64,000 nucleotides of DNA from JBCBSK01 sp965250105 (GCA_965250105.1 OZ252290.1:1550001-1614000); one strand, 5' to 3'. Numbered from the stretch's first letter, positions 27,086 through 36,270 are shown. The notes: generated by a model not told the origin, from the letters alone. Numbers and translations are program-made.

Positions 27086-27636
27086 GGCACACCTCACCCG
27101 ATTCGCGGTTCACGCGACCGGTACGTTTAATTGTAAGAAATCTAGAAAAAGAGCAAGAACGGCAAGCGCGTCATGCTTTGCGCGGAGGCTTGGCAGACCT
27201 TACAAGCTCATAGCGGAGAAACTGCCAAATCAATAAATCGTCAATACGACGACTAGACATAGCAAAACCCCTCCCAATGCCATGTTTCAGGCAGAAACAC
27301 TTCCTGCTTACTTGGAATTTGGGGCCGGCAGCCCCGGAACGCTTTTGACCCTACACACGTGATCGGGCTTCGGCAAGACGGATTCGTGACCAAGCCATGG
27401 ACCTTTCGGCTACATCCGCCGGCATCGATTTTCGCACCGTTTCAAAGGCCGTCGCCAACTGCATGAAGAGTCGGGAAGAATCACGTCACATAGCGCCCAA
27501 GGCCGCGCTTGGAAAAAAACCCCAGCCAATGCCGCATCAGCGGAAGCAATGGCCGGACGGAATGGGATAACTGTGCACACAGTGCACAACGTGCTCGTAA
27601 CAATCTGAATAAAATACGATTTTTCGAGCATGGAAT

Positions 27637-27645
27637 TTATCCACA
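27637..27645 (+). promoter_or_regulatory. Consensus DnaA box (TTATCCACA)
   Basis: The nine bases match the strong DnaA box exactly. A weaker 6-of-9 match (TTATCCCAT) is on the other strand at 27562-27570. Confidence 0.7.
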
Positions 27646-27810
27646 TATCGGCTAGGTATTTTCCCGCTCAAGCCATCTCGCAAGGGGCGATTTCGCGCCA
27701 ATTCCCGAAACGGACCCGCGCTTCGAGGCCACCGACGGTGCCGTTCGCCCGGTTCCGCTGTGCGATCAAGGCCTAAGCGAAGCCTCGTGGCGGCACCGGA
27801 TGGCCGACAC

Positions 27811-27836
27811 GAAAAAGCCCGGCCTGCGGCCGGGCT
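27811..27836 (-). terminator. Intrinsic terminator after rpsT
   Basis: On the minus strand AGCCCGGCC, loop GCA, GGCCGGGCT form a 9-bp stem followed by TTTTTC, about 85 bases downstream of the rpsT stop codon. Confidence 0.88.
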
Positions 27837-27919
27837 CTCACATTCGTATTAGTACGGATCTCACTCCGAGCGCCACCCCATGCCGGCGCCGGACGGGTCC
27901 GCGTGCCTTCGATCCCGGG

Positions 27920-28186
27920 TCAGGCCGACATCGCCTTCACGCGCCGCGACAGGCGCGAGATCTTCCGCGACGCGGTATTGGGATGCATGATGCCCTTCTG
28001 CGCGCCGCGCATGATCTCGGGCTGGGCGCTCTTCAGGGCGGCGGCGGCGCCAGCGACATCGCCCGAGGCGATGGCTTCCTCGACGCGGCGCAGGAAGGTG
28101 CGGATGCGGCTCTTGCGCGCGGTGTTCACATCGGTGCGGCGCGCGATCTTGCGCACCATCTTCTTGGCCGAGGTCGTATTGGCCAT
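27920..28186 (-). CDS. rpsT: 30S ribosomal protein S20
   Basis: S20 binds 16S rRNA early in 30S assembly. From ATG 28186 it has 88 residues, starting MANTTSAKKMVRKIARRTDVN, and is strongly basic with the helical KSRIRTFLRRVEEAIASGD core. AGGA lies about 8 bases before the ATG. It is a monocistronic gene with an intrinsic terminator downstream. A longer in-frame upstream start is not conserved. Confidence 0.97.
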   Translation of the reverse strand: MANTTSAKKMVRKIARRTDVNTARKSRIRTFLRRVEEAIASGDVAGAAAALKSAQPEIMRGAQKGIMHPNTASRKISRLSRRVKAMSA

Positions 28187-28384
28187 GGTCGATCGTCCTA
28201 TCTTGCGGGACAGGACCGCCTGTCCCATGACGGACCGCCGGCTGACACAACCGGTCCGGCAACGCGTCATTTCGAGAATACAAAACGGCGGCATCTCTGC
28301 CGCCGGGTTCAACGGTCTTGATAATCCGCCGTATCGGCGCCGTCAACAACCGATCGCGCCAGGCATGGCCCGGCGCTCCGGCGG

Positions 28385-29158
28385 TCAGCGATCGCGGAAG
28401 CTCGCGCTGCGCTTTTCGGCGAAGGCGGCCATGCCTTCCTTCTGGTCCTCGGTCGCAAACAGCGAATGGAAGACGCGCCGCTCGAAGCGGACCCCCTCGG
28501 CCAGCGTCGTCTCATAGCTCCGGTTGACGCTTTCCTTGGCCATCATGACGGCGGGCTTGGAGAAGTCGCCGATCTTCTCGGCCGCCGCGAGCGCTTCCTC
28601 GATCAGCTTGTCAGCGGCGGCCACCCGCGAGACAAGGCCACAGCGCTCGGCTTCGGCGGCATCCATCATGCGGCCGGTCAGGCACATATCCATCGCCTTC
28701 GACTTGCCGACGAAGCGGGTCAGCCGCTGGGTGCCGCCGGCGCCGGGCATGACGCCGAGCTGGATCTCCGGCTGGCCGAACTTGGCGGTGTCGGCGGCGA
28801 TGATGAAGTCGCACATCATGGCCAGTTCGCAGCCACCACCGAGCGCATAGCCGGCGACCGCCGCGATCACAGGCTTGCGCGCCCGCGTCACCCGGTCCCA
28901 GGAGCCGATGAAATCCTCGGTGTAGCAGTCGATGAAGCCCTTGGACTGCATCTCCTTGATGTCGGCGCCGGCCGCGAAGGCCTTGTCGCTGCCGGTCAGC
29001 ACCATGCAGGCGATCTCGGGATCGGCCTCGAAACCGTCGATCGCGCGATTGAGTTCGGCGATCAGCTCGGAATTGAGCGCGTTCAGCGCCTTCGGCCGGT
29101 TCAGCGTGATGAGGCCGGTGCGCCCGCGCGTTTCGACCAGAATGTTCTCGTAACCCAT
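28385..29158 (-). CDS. Enoyl-CoA hydratase
   Basis: This crotonase-family enzyme hydrates 2-enoyl-CoA to 3-hydroxyacyl-CoA, probably in fatty acid or PHB-related metabolism. From ATG 29158 it has 257 residues, the usual length. The oxyanion-hole segments AFAAGADIKEM and GYALGGGCELAMMCD, and both catalytic glutamates (GGCELAM; QPEIQLGVMPGAGG), are present. GGGGAG lies upstream of the ATG. Its position between rpsT and mutM is conserved in Rhizobiales. Confidence 0.94.
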   Translation of the reverse strand: MGYENILVETRGRTGLITLNRPKALNALNSELIAELNRAIDGFEADPEIACMVLTGSDKAFAAGADIKEMQSKGFIDCYTEDFIGSWDRVTRARKPVIAAVAGYALGGGCELAMMCDFIIAADTAKFGQPEIQLGVMPGAGGTQRLTRFVGKSKAMDMCLTGRMMDAAEAERCGLVSRVAAADKLIEEALAAAEKIGDFSKPAVMMAKESVNRSYETTLAEGVRFERRVFHSLFATEDQKEGMAAFAEKRSASFRDR

Positions 29159-29271
29159 GATGTCCGTCTCCCCGCTTGGCGTTCGCCGTCGACGCCGTCC
29201 CGACCTGACTATCGCCTGAAACCCGCCCGGGCAAGCGCGCGGTCGAGCCGCGAACGCGCCCTCCAACCGCG

Positions 29272-30174
29272 TCAGCGCTGGCAGTTCGGGCAGTAGAAGC
29301 TCGACCGGCCGGACTGGACGATACGCCGGATCGCGGCACCGCAGCCCGGCGTCGGGCACGTCTCGCCTTCCCGGTCATAGACCTGGAAACGGTGCTGGAA
29401 ATAGCCGAGCGTGCCATCGGCGGCGGCATGGTCGCGCAAGGACGACCCGCCGGCCTCGATCGCTTCCGCCAGGACATCGCGCACATGCCGCACCAGCGCC
29501 TCGACGCGCGGGCTCGGCCCACCGCGCGCCCGCGACACGGTCCGCGTCAGCCGGCGCGGCGACAGGCCGGCGCGGAACAGCGCCTCGCAGACATAGATAT
29601 TGCCGAGCCCGGCAATGATGCGCTGATCGAGAAGCGCCGCCTTAAGCGGCGTCTTCCGGCCGGCGAAGGCTTCGTTCAGATAGGCCGCGTCGAGCGCATT
29701 GCCCAAGGGTTCGACGCCGAGATCGCGAAACAGTGGATGCGTGTCGAGCTCGGCGCCCGGCATCAACAGCATGAAGCCGAAACGGCGCGGATCATTATAG
29801 ATGACGCGCGCCACCGCCCCGGCGCCATTGGCATCGGTGGCGACATGGAACGCGACATGGTCGTGGCGCGCGTCGCGGTTACGCGCCTGGTGAAACACGC
29901 CCGGCAGCCTGTCGCCTTCCGGCACCTCGATGCGGAACGACCCCGACATGCCCAAATGCATGACGAGCGTCTCGCCGCTATCGAGATCGGCGAGGAGATA
30001 TTTCGCCCGCCGCCTGAGCGCGGTGACGCGCTGCCCCTCGAGGCGCTCGGCGAAGCGTTCCGGCAGGGGAAAGCGCAGATCGGGCCTGCGCTGATCAAGC
30101 TTGACGATCCGCCCACCGGCGAGGACCGGTTCGAGCCCGCGCCGCACGGTTTCGACTTCGGGCAGTTCGGGCAA
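29272..30174 (-). CDS. mutM: Formamidopyrimidine-DNA glycosylase
   Basis: MutM (Fpg) excises 8-oxoguanine and other oxidised purines and cleaves the abasic site. Activity requires Pro as the first residue after the initiator. The sequence PELPEVETVRRGLEPVL is preceded directly by TTG at 30174, with AGAAGGA about 9 bases upstream, so TTG is the start; longer in-frame starts would bury the catalytic proline. The protein has 300 residues, with KTPLKAALLDQRIIAGLGNIY in the helix-two-turn-helix and a C-terminal zinc finger (CPTPGC...YCPNC, CX4C/CX2C). It is divergent from ubiE. Confidence 0.95.
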   Translation of the reverse strand: MPELPEVETVRRGLEPVLAGGRIVKLDQRRPDLRFPLPERFAERLEGQRVTALRRRAKYLLADLDSGETLVMHLGMSGSFRIEVPEGDRLPGVFHQARNRDARHDHVAFHVATDANGAGAVARVIYNDPRRFGFMLLMPGAELDTHPLFRDLGVEPLGNALDAAYLNEAFAGRKTPLKAALLDQRIIAGLGNIYVCEALFRAGLSPRRLTRTVSRARGGPSPRVEALVRHVRDVLAEAIEAGGSSLRDHAAADGTLGYFQHRFQVYDREGETCPTPGCGAAIRRIVQSGRSSFYCPNCQR

Positions 30175-30340
30175 GGGTCTCGATCCTTCTTTGCGAGGGC
30201 TTGGGGCGCGGCGCGCTTCCACCATGGTGGCTTTACCGTGGTGATTTCACCGTGGAATCGTGTCGCGACGCGCCACGATAGCCTTCGCCGAGGGGCTGGG
30301 CTATGGTCCGCCCGCGCTTTCGATCACACAGACATGCATC

Positions 30341-31120
30341 ATGACCGACCACGACGCGACCGACCATCCTCCGGCCGATACCACCCATTTCGGCTTCCAC
30401 ACGGTATCGAGAGACGACAAGGCCGGCATGGTGCGCCAAGTCTTCGACCGTGTCGCGGCGCGCTACGACCTGATGAACGATCTGATGTCGGGCGGCCTGC
30501 ACCGGTTGTGGAAGGATGCCATGGTGGCCTGGCTGGCGCCGCCGAGAACGCGGGCCTGGAAGGTGCTGGACGTCGCCGGCGGAACCGGCGACATCGCCTT
30601 CCGCATTCTCGATCGGGCGCCCGTGGCCCATGTCACCGTGCTCGACATCAATGGCGAGATGCTCAGGGTCGGCGAGGATCGGGCCGACCAGCGCGGCCGC
30701 GACCGCGACAGAATCGCGTTCGTCGCGGCGGACGCGCAGAAACTGCCGGTCGAGGACGCGTCCTTCGACGCCTATACGATCGCCTTCGGCATCCGCAACG
30801 TGACGGCGATCGACCAGGCGCTTTCGGAAGCGCGCCGCGTGCTCAAGCCCGGCGGGCGCTTTCTCTGCCTCGAATTCAGCCAGGTCACCGCGCCCGTCCT
30901 CGACCGTATCTACGACCTCTATTCGTTCAATGCCATTCCGGCCATGGGGCGGATGGTCGCCAATGACGCGGAATCCTATCGCTATCTCGTTGAATCGATC
31001 CGCCGTTTTCCCAATCAGGCGGCGTTTTCGGCGCTGATCGAGGAAGCCGGCTTCCGCCGCGCCAAGCACCGCAACCTGTCGGGCGGCATCGCCGCGCTGC
31101 ATTCGGCCTACGCGCTGTAA
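30341..31120 (+). CDS. ubiE: Ubiquinone/menaquinone C-methyltransferase
   Basis: UbiE is an AdoMet-dependent C-methyltransferase of ubiquinone synthesis. From ATG 30341 it has 259 residues. Signature blocks are YDLMNDLMSGGLHRLWK, the AdoMet motif VLDVAGGTGDIAF, and RNVTAIDQALSEARRVLKPGGRFLCLEFS. An in-frame start at 30260 would add 27 unconserved residues. ubiB follows 28 bases later, so both act in quinone synthesis from one transcript. Confidence 0.95.
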   Translation: MTDHDATDHPPADTTHFGFHTVSRDDKAGMVRQVFDRVAARYDLMNDLMSGGLHRLWKDAMVAWLAPPRTRAWKVLDVAGGTGDIAFRILDRAPVAHVTVLDINGEMLRVGEDRADQRGRDRDRIAFVAADAQKLPVEDASFDAYTIAFGIRNVTAIDQALSEARRVLKPGGRFLCLEFSQVTAPVLDRIYDLYSFNAIPAMGRMVANDAESYRYLVESIRRFPNQAAFSALIEEAGFRRAKHRNLSGGIAALHSAYAL

Positions 31121-31148
31121 CGCCGATCCAGGACAAAGACCCGCTCCC

Positions 31149-32708
31149 GTGTTCCGCACCATCGGCCTCATCTTCGCGCTCGGCCGCGCCGGCTTCGTCC
31201 TGGCGCGCGAGGGCGCCCATGAATTCGTGCCGGTCGAGGAACTGCCGCCCGGCGCCCGGCTTCTGCATCGGATGGCGCGGCTGATCGCCAAGCCGAAAAG
31301 GAAGCGCGGCCGGCTGAACGCGGCGATGACCCGGCTCGGGCCGAACTATGTCAAGCTCGGCCAGTTCCTCGCCACCCGCCGCGATCTCGTCGGCGCCGAT
31401 GTCGCCAAGGACCTCGAAACGCTGCAGGACCGGCTGCCGCCCTTTTCCGACGCCCAGGCGCGCAAGGCGATCGAAGCCGCGCTCGACCGCCCGATCGACG
31501 AACTGTTCGACACGCTCGGCCCGCCCATCGCCGCCGCCTCCATCGCCCAGGTGCACAAGGCGCGGGTCGGCGACCGCGACGTCGCGGTCAAGGTCTTGCG
31601 GCCGAATATCGAGGCCCGCTTCGGCGGCGATCTCAGGGTGTTTCGCGGCGCCGCCGATCTCGTCGAACAGCTTGATCCGCGCAGCCGCCGGCTCAAGCCC
31701 GTGGCCATCGTCGAGACGCTGGAACGGTCCGTCCGTATCGAGATGGACCTCAGGATGGAAGCCGCCGCGATCGCGGAAATGGCCGAGAACATCCGCGACG
31801 ATACCGGCTTCCGCGTGCCGGCCGTCGACTGGGAGCGCTCGACCAAGCGCGTCCTGACCACCGAATGGATCGACGGCACGCCGATCGCCGATGTCGCCGC
31901 CCTGACCGCCCAGGGCCTCGACCTGCCCCATCTCGGCCGCACGGTGATCCAGAGCTTTCTGCGCCATGCCATGCGGGACGGCTATTTCCACGCCGACATG
32001 CATCCGGGCAATCTGTTCGTCGAGCCCGACGGCACCATCGTCGCGGTCGATTTCGGCATCATGGGCCGGCTCGGGGCCAAGGAACGCCGGTTCCTCGCCG
32101 AAATCCTCTACGGCTTCATCACCAAGGACTATCTTCGGGCCGCGCGGGTGCATTTCGAGGCCGGCTACGTGCCGCCGGTCCACAGCGCCGAGGATTTCGC
32201 CCAGGCGCTGCGCGCCATCGGCGCGCCGATCCGCGACCGCAAGGCCCGCGACATCTCGATGGGCCGGCTGCTGAGCCAGTTGTTCGAGGTCACCGAACTG
32301 TTCGACATGCAGACCCGGCCGGAGCTTCTGATGCTGCAGAAGACCATGGTCGTGGTCGAGGGCGTGGGGCGCAATCTCGACCCCGATCTCGACATGTGGT
32401 CGACCGCCGAACCGGTCGTCGGCGAATGGATCCGGTCCAATCTCGGCCCCGAGGGCGTGCTGCGCTCGGCCGCCAGCGGCGCCGACGCGCTCGGCCGGCT
32501 GGTGCGCCAGGGCCCGGACCTGATCGAGCGCGCCGAACGGCTCGCCGGCGATCTGACGGAGATGAGCCGCGATGGGTTACGGCTCGACCAGGCGAGCATC
32601 GACCGGATCGCCCATGCCGAGGCGCGCCGCTCGCGCTCTGCTCGCATCGCGCTGTGGATCGGCGCGCTGGCGCTCGTCGTGCTCGCCGCCAGCGCGGTCC
32701 TCGGCTGA
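31149..32708 (+). CDS. ubiB: Ubiquinone biosynthesis kinase-like protein UbiB
   Basis: UbiB is an atypical ADCK-type kinase/ATPase needed for ubiquinone synthesis. It has 519 residues from a GTG start. The hallmark KxGQ motif is in YVKLGQFLATRRDLV, the Ala-rich nucleotide loop in AAASIAQVHKA, catalytic HADMHPGNL and metal-binding VDFGIMGRL follow, and one C-terminal membrane helix (about 495-518) anchors it. It lies 28 bases after ubiE. Confidence 0.95.
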   Translation: MFRTIGLIFALGRAGFVLAREGAHEFVPVEELPPGARLLHRMARLIAKPKRKRGRLNAAMTRLGPNYVKLGQFLATRRDLVGADVAKDLETLQDRLPPFSDAQARKAIEAALDRPIDELFDTLGPPIAAASIAQVHKARVGDRDVAVKVLRPNIEARFGGDLRVFRGAADLVEQLDPRSRRLKPVAIVETLERSVRIEMDLRMEAAAIAEMAENIRDDTGFRVPAVDWERSTKRVLTTEWIDGTPIADVAALTAQGLDLPHLGRTVIQSFLRHAMRDGYFHADMHPGNLFVEPDGTIVAVDFGIMGRLGAKERRFLAEILYGFITKDYLRAARVHFEAGYVPPVHSAEDFAQALRAIGAPIRDRKARDISMGRLLSQLFEVTELFDMQTRPELLMLQKTMVVVEGVGRNLDPDLDMWSTAEPVVGEWIRSNLGPEGVLRSAASGADALGRLVRQGPDLIERAERLAGDLTEMSRDGLRLDQASIDRIAHAEARRSRSARIALWIGALALVVLAASAVLG

Positions 32709-32823
32709 CCACGACCGGCCTCAAGGGAGGCGCGGGCCGGCGGGGCCTTGCGGTGACGCCGGCTCGGCGCCATTGTCTCGACCCTGTCGGCTGTCTCGTG
32801 CCGCGTCCTGCTGGGAGATATCC

Positions 32824-34056
32824 ATGCTTGCGGGAAAGCGCATTCTTCTGATCGTCGGCGGCGGCATCGCCGCCTACAAGGCGCTCGAACTGATCCGGCT
32901 GGTGATAAAGGCCGGCGCGTCCGTCCGGGTGATCGCGACGGCGGCGGCGCGGGAATTCGTCACCCCCCTGTCGCTGTCGGCGCTGTCGGGCGACAAGGTC
33001 TATACGGACCTCTTCGACCTGACCGACGAAGCCGAGATGGGGCATATTGAATTGTCGCGCGACGCCGATCTCCTGGTCGTCGCGCCGGCGACGGCCAATC
33101 TGATGGCGCGCATGGCCGGCGGATTGGCGGACGATCTGGCGACGACGGCTCTTCTAGCGACCGACAAGCCGGTCCTGATCGCGCCCGCGATGAATGTCCG
33201 CATGTGGCAGCACGCGGCGACCCAACGCAACCTGGCGATGCTCGAGCACGACGGCGTTCTCGTAACAGGCCCCGATGACGGCGACATGGCTTGCGGCGAA
33301 TACGGCCCCGGCCGGATGGCCGAACCCGACGCCATCCTAAGGGCGATCGAACGGCATTTCTCCGGCCAGGAGGACGGGCCGCTCGCCGGCCGTCATGTCA
33401 TCGTTACCTCGGGACCGACACGCGAGCCGATCGATGCGGTGCGCTATCTCTCCAACCATTCCTCGGGCAAGCAGGGTCATGCCATCGCTTCGGCACTTGC
33501 CGCGGCCGGCGCCCGCGTCACGCTGGTGGCCGGTCCGGTGGCGCTGCCCGACCCGCCCGGCGTCGACACGGTGCGGGTCGAGACCGCGCGCGACATGCTG
33601 GCCGCCGTCGAACAGGCCCTGCCCGCCGATGCCGGCATCTTCGCCGCCGCCGTCGCCGACTGGCGCCCCGACCGGACCGAAGACGGCAAGATCAAGAAGG
33701 ACGGTTCGGGCAACGCGCCAGCGCTCTCCCTGGTTGAAAACCCCGACATCCTGGCGACCGTCGCCGGCCACGCGCAACGTCCGCGCCTCGTCATCGGGTT
33801 CGCCGCCGAGACCGACCGGGTGCTCGACCACGCCGCCTCGAAGCTCGCCCGCAAGGGCTGCGACTGGATCGTCGCCAATGACGTGTCCGGCGACGTCATG
33901 GGCGGCGACCGCAATCGTGTCCATGTCGTCACCGCCGCCGGTGTCGAGGACTGGCCGGACCTCGACAAGCAGGCGGTGGCCGACCGTCTCGCCCTGAGGA
34001 TCGCCGATACGCTGAACGGTCCGTCATTGATTCGCACGGCGGACGTCGTCCGGTGA
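32824..34056 (+). CDS. coaBC: Bifunctional phosphopantothenoylcysteine decarboxylase/synthetase
   Basis: CoaBC performs two steps of coenzyme A synthesis: cysteine addition to phosphopantothenate (CoaB) and decarboxylation (CoaC). From ATG 32824, with GGGAG upstream, it has 410 residues. The flavoprotein CoaC half (1-180) shows LLIVGGGIAAYKALELIR and LIAPAMNVRMW. The CoaB half shows SGPTREPIDAVRYLSNHSSGKQG and a Lys/Asn-rich substrate region near FAAETD. The stop codon overlaps the dut start (GTGA). The catalytic His of CoaC is not where I expected; HIELSRDADLLVVAPATAN probably supplies it. Confidence 0.95.
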   Translation: MLAGKRILLIVGGGIAAYKALELIRLVIKAGASVRVIATAAAREFVTPLSLSALSGDKVYTDLFDLTDEAEMGHIELSRDADLLVVAPATANLMARMAGGLADDLATTALLATDKPVLIAPAMNVRMWQHAATQRNLAMLEHDGVLVTGPDDGDMACGEYGPGRMAEPDAILRAIERHFSGQEDGPLAGRHVIVTSGPTREPIDAVRYLSNHSSGKQGHAIASALAAAGARVTLVAGPVALPDPPGVDTVRVETARDMLAAVEQALPADAGIFAAAVADWRPDRTEDGKIKKDGSGNAPALSLVENPDILATVAGHAQRPRLVIGFAAETDRVLDHAASKLARKGCDWIVANDVSGDVMGGDRNRVHVVTAAGVEDWPDLDKQAVADRLALRIADTLNGPSLIRTADVVR

Positions 34057-34568
34057 CGATTTCGACGGATAGCAGAAAAAAAACGCCCCGACCGACGGTT
34101 TTCGTCATGCGCTTGCCGCATGGCTGGGATCTTCCATTGCCGGCTTACCAAACGCCCGGATCGGCCGGCATGGACCTTCTCGCGGCCGTTCCCGAAGACG
34201 CGCCGATCGTTCTGGCACCGGGCCGGTGGGCCGCCATTCCGACCGGTCTCGCCCTTGAAATCCCTGAGAATCATGAGGCCCAGCTGCGCCCGCGCTCGGG
34301 CCTCGCGCTCGATCACGGGCTGACCTGCCTCAACGCGCCGGGCACGATCGACAGTGATTACCGGGGCGAAATCAAGGCCATTCTGATCAATCACGGTCCG
34401 GCGAGCGTGTCGATTTTGCGCGGAATGCGCATTGCCCAACTGGTGATCGCGCCTATCATTCAAGTTGAACTCGTAGAAAGGCCGAGACTGACAGAGACGG
34501 CGCGCGCGGCCGGCGGCTTCGGATCGACGGGAAAATCAAGTCCCGATGACACGGAGGCCGACCGCTAG
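34053..34568 (+). CDS. dut: dUTP diphosphatase
   Basis: Dut hydrolyses dUTP to dUMP, keeping uracil out of DNA and feeding dTMP synthesis. The 171-residue trimeric-type enzyme shows all five motifs: SAGMDL, RPRSGLA, NAPGTIDSDYRGEI, RIAQLVIAP and GGFGSTG. It starts at a GTG that overlaps the coaBC stop by 4 bases, a conserved coaBC-dut linkage. Confidence 0.95.
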   Translation: MTISTDSRKKTPRPTVFVMRLPHGWDLPLPAYQTPGSAGMDLLAAVPEDAPIVLAPGRWAAIPTGLALEIPENHEAQLRPRSGLALDHGLTCLNAPGTIDSDYRGEIKAILINHGPASVSILRGMRIAQLVIAPIIQVELVERPRLTETARAAGGFGSTGKSSPDDTEADR

Positions 34569-34613
34569 AAGATCGGGCGCGGTCGTCGCTCTAACGCAAG
34601 GAGGGTGGCACAG

Positions 34614-35075
34614 GTGTTCCGTTTGTCGCGCAAATCGGCACTCGCGATCGAGGCGGTCGCGGATATCGCTTATCACGGCAAAACATCTCCGGTTCCGAGC
34701 CGCGATTTCACGGCCCGGCTCAAGATACCCCGACGCCATCTCGAACCCGTGCTGCAGGCGCTGGTGCGCGCCGAGGTGCTGAAAAGCCTGCGCGGCCCGA
34801 AGGGCGGCTATATCCTGGCGCGCGAACGCCGCCGCATCACGATCGGCGACATCGTCCGGGCGGCCGGCACGGTGACCGGCGTGGACGACCCGGTGAAGAG
34901 CGCGCTCAATGTCGATGTCGTCCAGCCGATCCTGGCCAAGGCGCAGGACGAAGCGCTGTCGGCGCTCGATGCGGTGACGATCGACGAATTGCTGGCCCGC
35001 GCCGAGGACAACGGCCTGATCGGCAAGTCCGAGACGCGACTGCACGCGGCCCTCGAAGCCAATTACACCATCTAA
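34614..35075 (+). CDS. Rrf2 family transcriptional regulator lacking Fe-S cysteines
   Basis: This 153-residue Rrf2 protein has a winged helix-turn-helix (FTARLKIPRRHLEPVLQALVRAEVLKSLRGPKGGYILAR, residues 27-65) and a dimer helix. Start choice: AAGGAGG at 34598-34604 sits 9 bases before GTG 34614 but directly abuts the upstream GTG at 34605, so 34614 is right. The protein contains no cysteine, so it cannot hold an IscR-type cluster. It resembles CymR-type sulfur regulators in that respect, and cysteine synthase is the next gene, 153 bases on. Control of cysK is inferred. Confidence 0.87.
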   Translation: MFRLSRKSALAIEAVADIAYHGKTSPVPSRDFTARLKIPRRHLEPVLQALVRAEVLKSLRGPKGGYILARERRRITIGDIVRAAGTVTGVDDPVKSALNVDVVQPILAKAQDEALSALDAVTIDELLARAEDNGLIGKSETRLHAALEANYTI

Positions 35076-35228
35076 AATTGTGCATGGAAGGCATGCCTCG
35101 ACGTAAAGGCCGTGGATGATTATCTACGGACAGAACGTGTGGTTGCAGCTGGTTGCGGTGTTGGCCCCGCAAGCGCGGCCGGCCATGCGTGATATCGGCC
35201 CGCTAGATATCCGCCAGGGAGAGCTGTC

Positions 35229-36212
35229 ATGAGGAATGCCACCGCCGCCGTGTCGACGGACCGCGTGCCGGGTCGCGGACGGATCTATGACAGCATCACC
35301 GACACGATCGGCGACACGCCCCTGGTCCGGCTCGACCGGCTGGCCGAGGCCCGGGGCGTCAAGGCCCGGCTTCTCGCCAAGCTCGAATTCTTCAACCCGA
35401 TCGCCAGCGTCAAGGACCGTATCGGCGTCGCCATGATCGATACCATGGAAGCCGACGGGCGCATCAAGCCCGGCGTCACCACGCTGATCGAGCCGACATC
35501 GGGCAATACCGGCATCGCGCTGGCCTTCGTCGCGGCGGCCCGTGGCTATCGTCTGATCCTGGTCATGCCGGAGACCATGTCGGTCGAACGGCGCAAGATG
35601 CTGGCGCTGTTGGGCGCCGAACTCGAACTGACCGAAGGCCCCAAGGGCATGAAGGGCGCGGTCGCCCGCGCCAACGCGCTGCTCGACGAAATTCCGGGAT
35701 CGATCATGCCGCAACAGTTCGAGAACCCGGCCAATCCGGCCATCCATCGCGCGACGACGGCCGAGGAAATCTGGAACGACACTGGCGGCAAGGTCGATGC
35801 CGTCGTCTCCGGCGTCGGCACCGGCGGCACGGTAACCGGCATCGGCCAGGTCCTGAAGAGCCGCAACAAGGGCCTGCGCATGGTCGCGGTCGAGCCGGAG
35901 GACAGCCCCGTCCTGTCCGGCGGACAGCCGGGGCCCCACAAGATCCAGGGTATCGGCGCGGGCTTCGTGCCGGGCGTGCTCGACACCGATGTCATCGACG
36001 AGGTAATCACGGTCGGCAATCAGACCGCCTTCGACGCCGCCCGCGACATGGCCAGGATCGAAGGCATCCCGGTCGGCATCTCATCTGGCGCGGCGCTGGC
36101 GGCGGCCATCGAGATGGGCCTGCGCCCGGAGATGGAAGACAAGGCGATCGTCGTCATCATCCCCTCCTTCGCCGAGCGCTATCTGTCGACCGCTTTGTTC
36201 GACGGGCTGTGA
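35229..36212 (+). CDS. cysK: Cysteine synthase A
   Basis: CysK makes cysteine from O-acetylserine and sulfide using PLP. The 327 residues include the PLP lysine in NPIASVKDRIG, the substrate loop EPTSGNTGIALAFVAA, and the phosphate-binding glycines SGVGTGGTVTGIG. The C-terminus (ERYLSTALFDGL) is close to the tail expected of CysK. GGGAGAG lies upstream of the ATG. It is flanked by an Rrf2 regulator and a MoeB/ThiF-like enzyme, suggesting a sulfur assimilation and transfer group. Confidence 0.95.
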   Translation: MRNATAAVSTDRVPGRGRIYDSITDTIGDTPLVRLDRLAEARGVKARLLAKLEFFNPIASVKDRIGVAMIDTMEADGRIKPGVTTLIEPTSGNTGIALAFVAAARGYRLILVMPETMSVERRKMLALLGAELELTEGPKGMKGAVARANALLDEIPGSIMPQQFENPANPAIHRATTAEEIWNDTGGKVDAVVSGVGTGGTVTGIGQVLKSRNKGLRMVAVEPEDSPVLSGGQPGPHKIQGIGAGFVPGVLDTDVIDEVITVGNQTAFDAARDMARIEGIPVGISSGAALAAAIEMGLRPEMEDKAIVVIIPSFAERYLSTALFDGL

Positions 36213-36270
36213 TAGGGTCAACCGGACTGGTCGCGACATCACCGACCAGGACTCCGGAGCCGGACCGCGC

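Larger units (their letters stand above)
27086..27919. other. Gene-free AT-rich region; candidate replication origin
   Basis: About 830 bases lie between the rhodanese start and the rpsT stop without a believable gene. It holds an AT-rich block at 27120-27260, a perfect 7-3-7 palindrome TGTGCAC-ACA-GTGCACA (27572-27588), an inverted repeat TGCTCG/CGAGCA (27592-27597 and 27625-27630) around an AT-rich 27-base loop, a consensus DnaA box, and the rpsT terminator. This is what an alphaproteobacterial oriC may look like, but only one perfect DnaA box is visible, and in some Rhizobiales the origin is near hemE instead. Confidence 0.4.

Noticed and set aside
27410..27646. A 78-codon minus-strand frame in the gene-free region
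   Set aside because: It begins inside the DnaA box, has no ribosome binding site and its codon use is unlike the neighbours.
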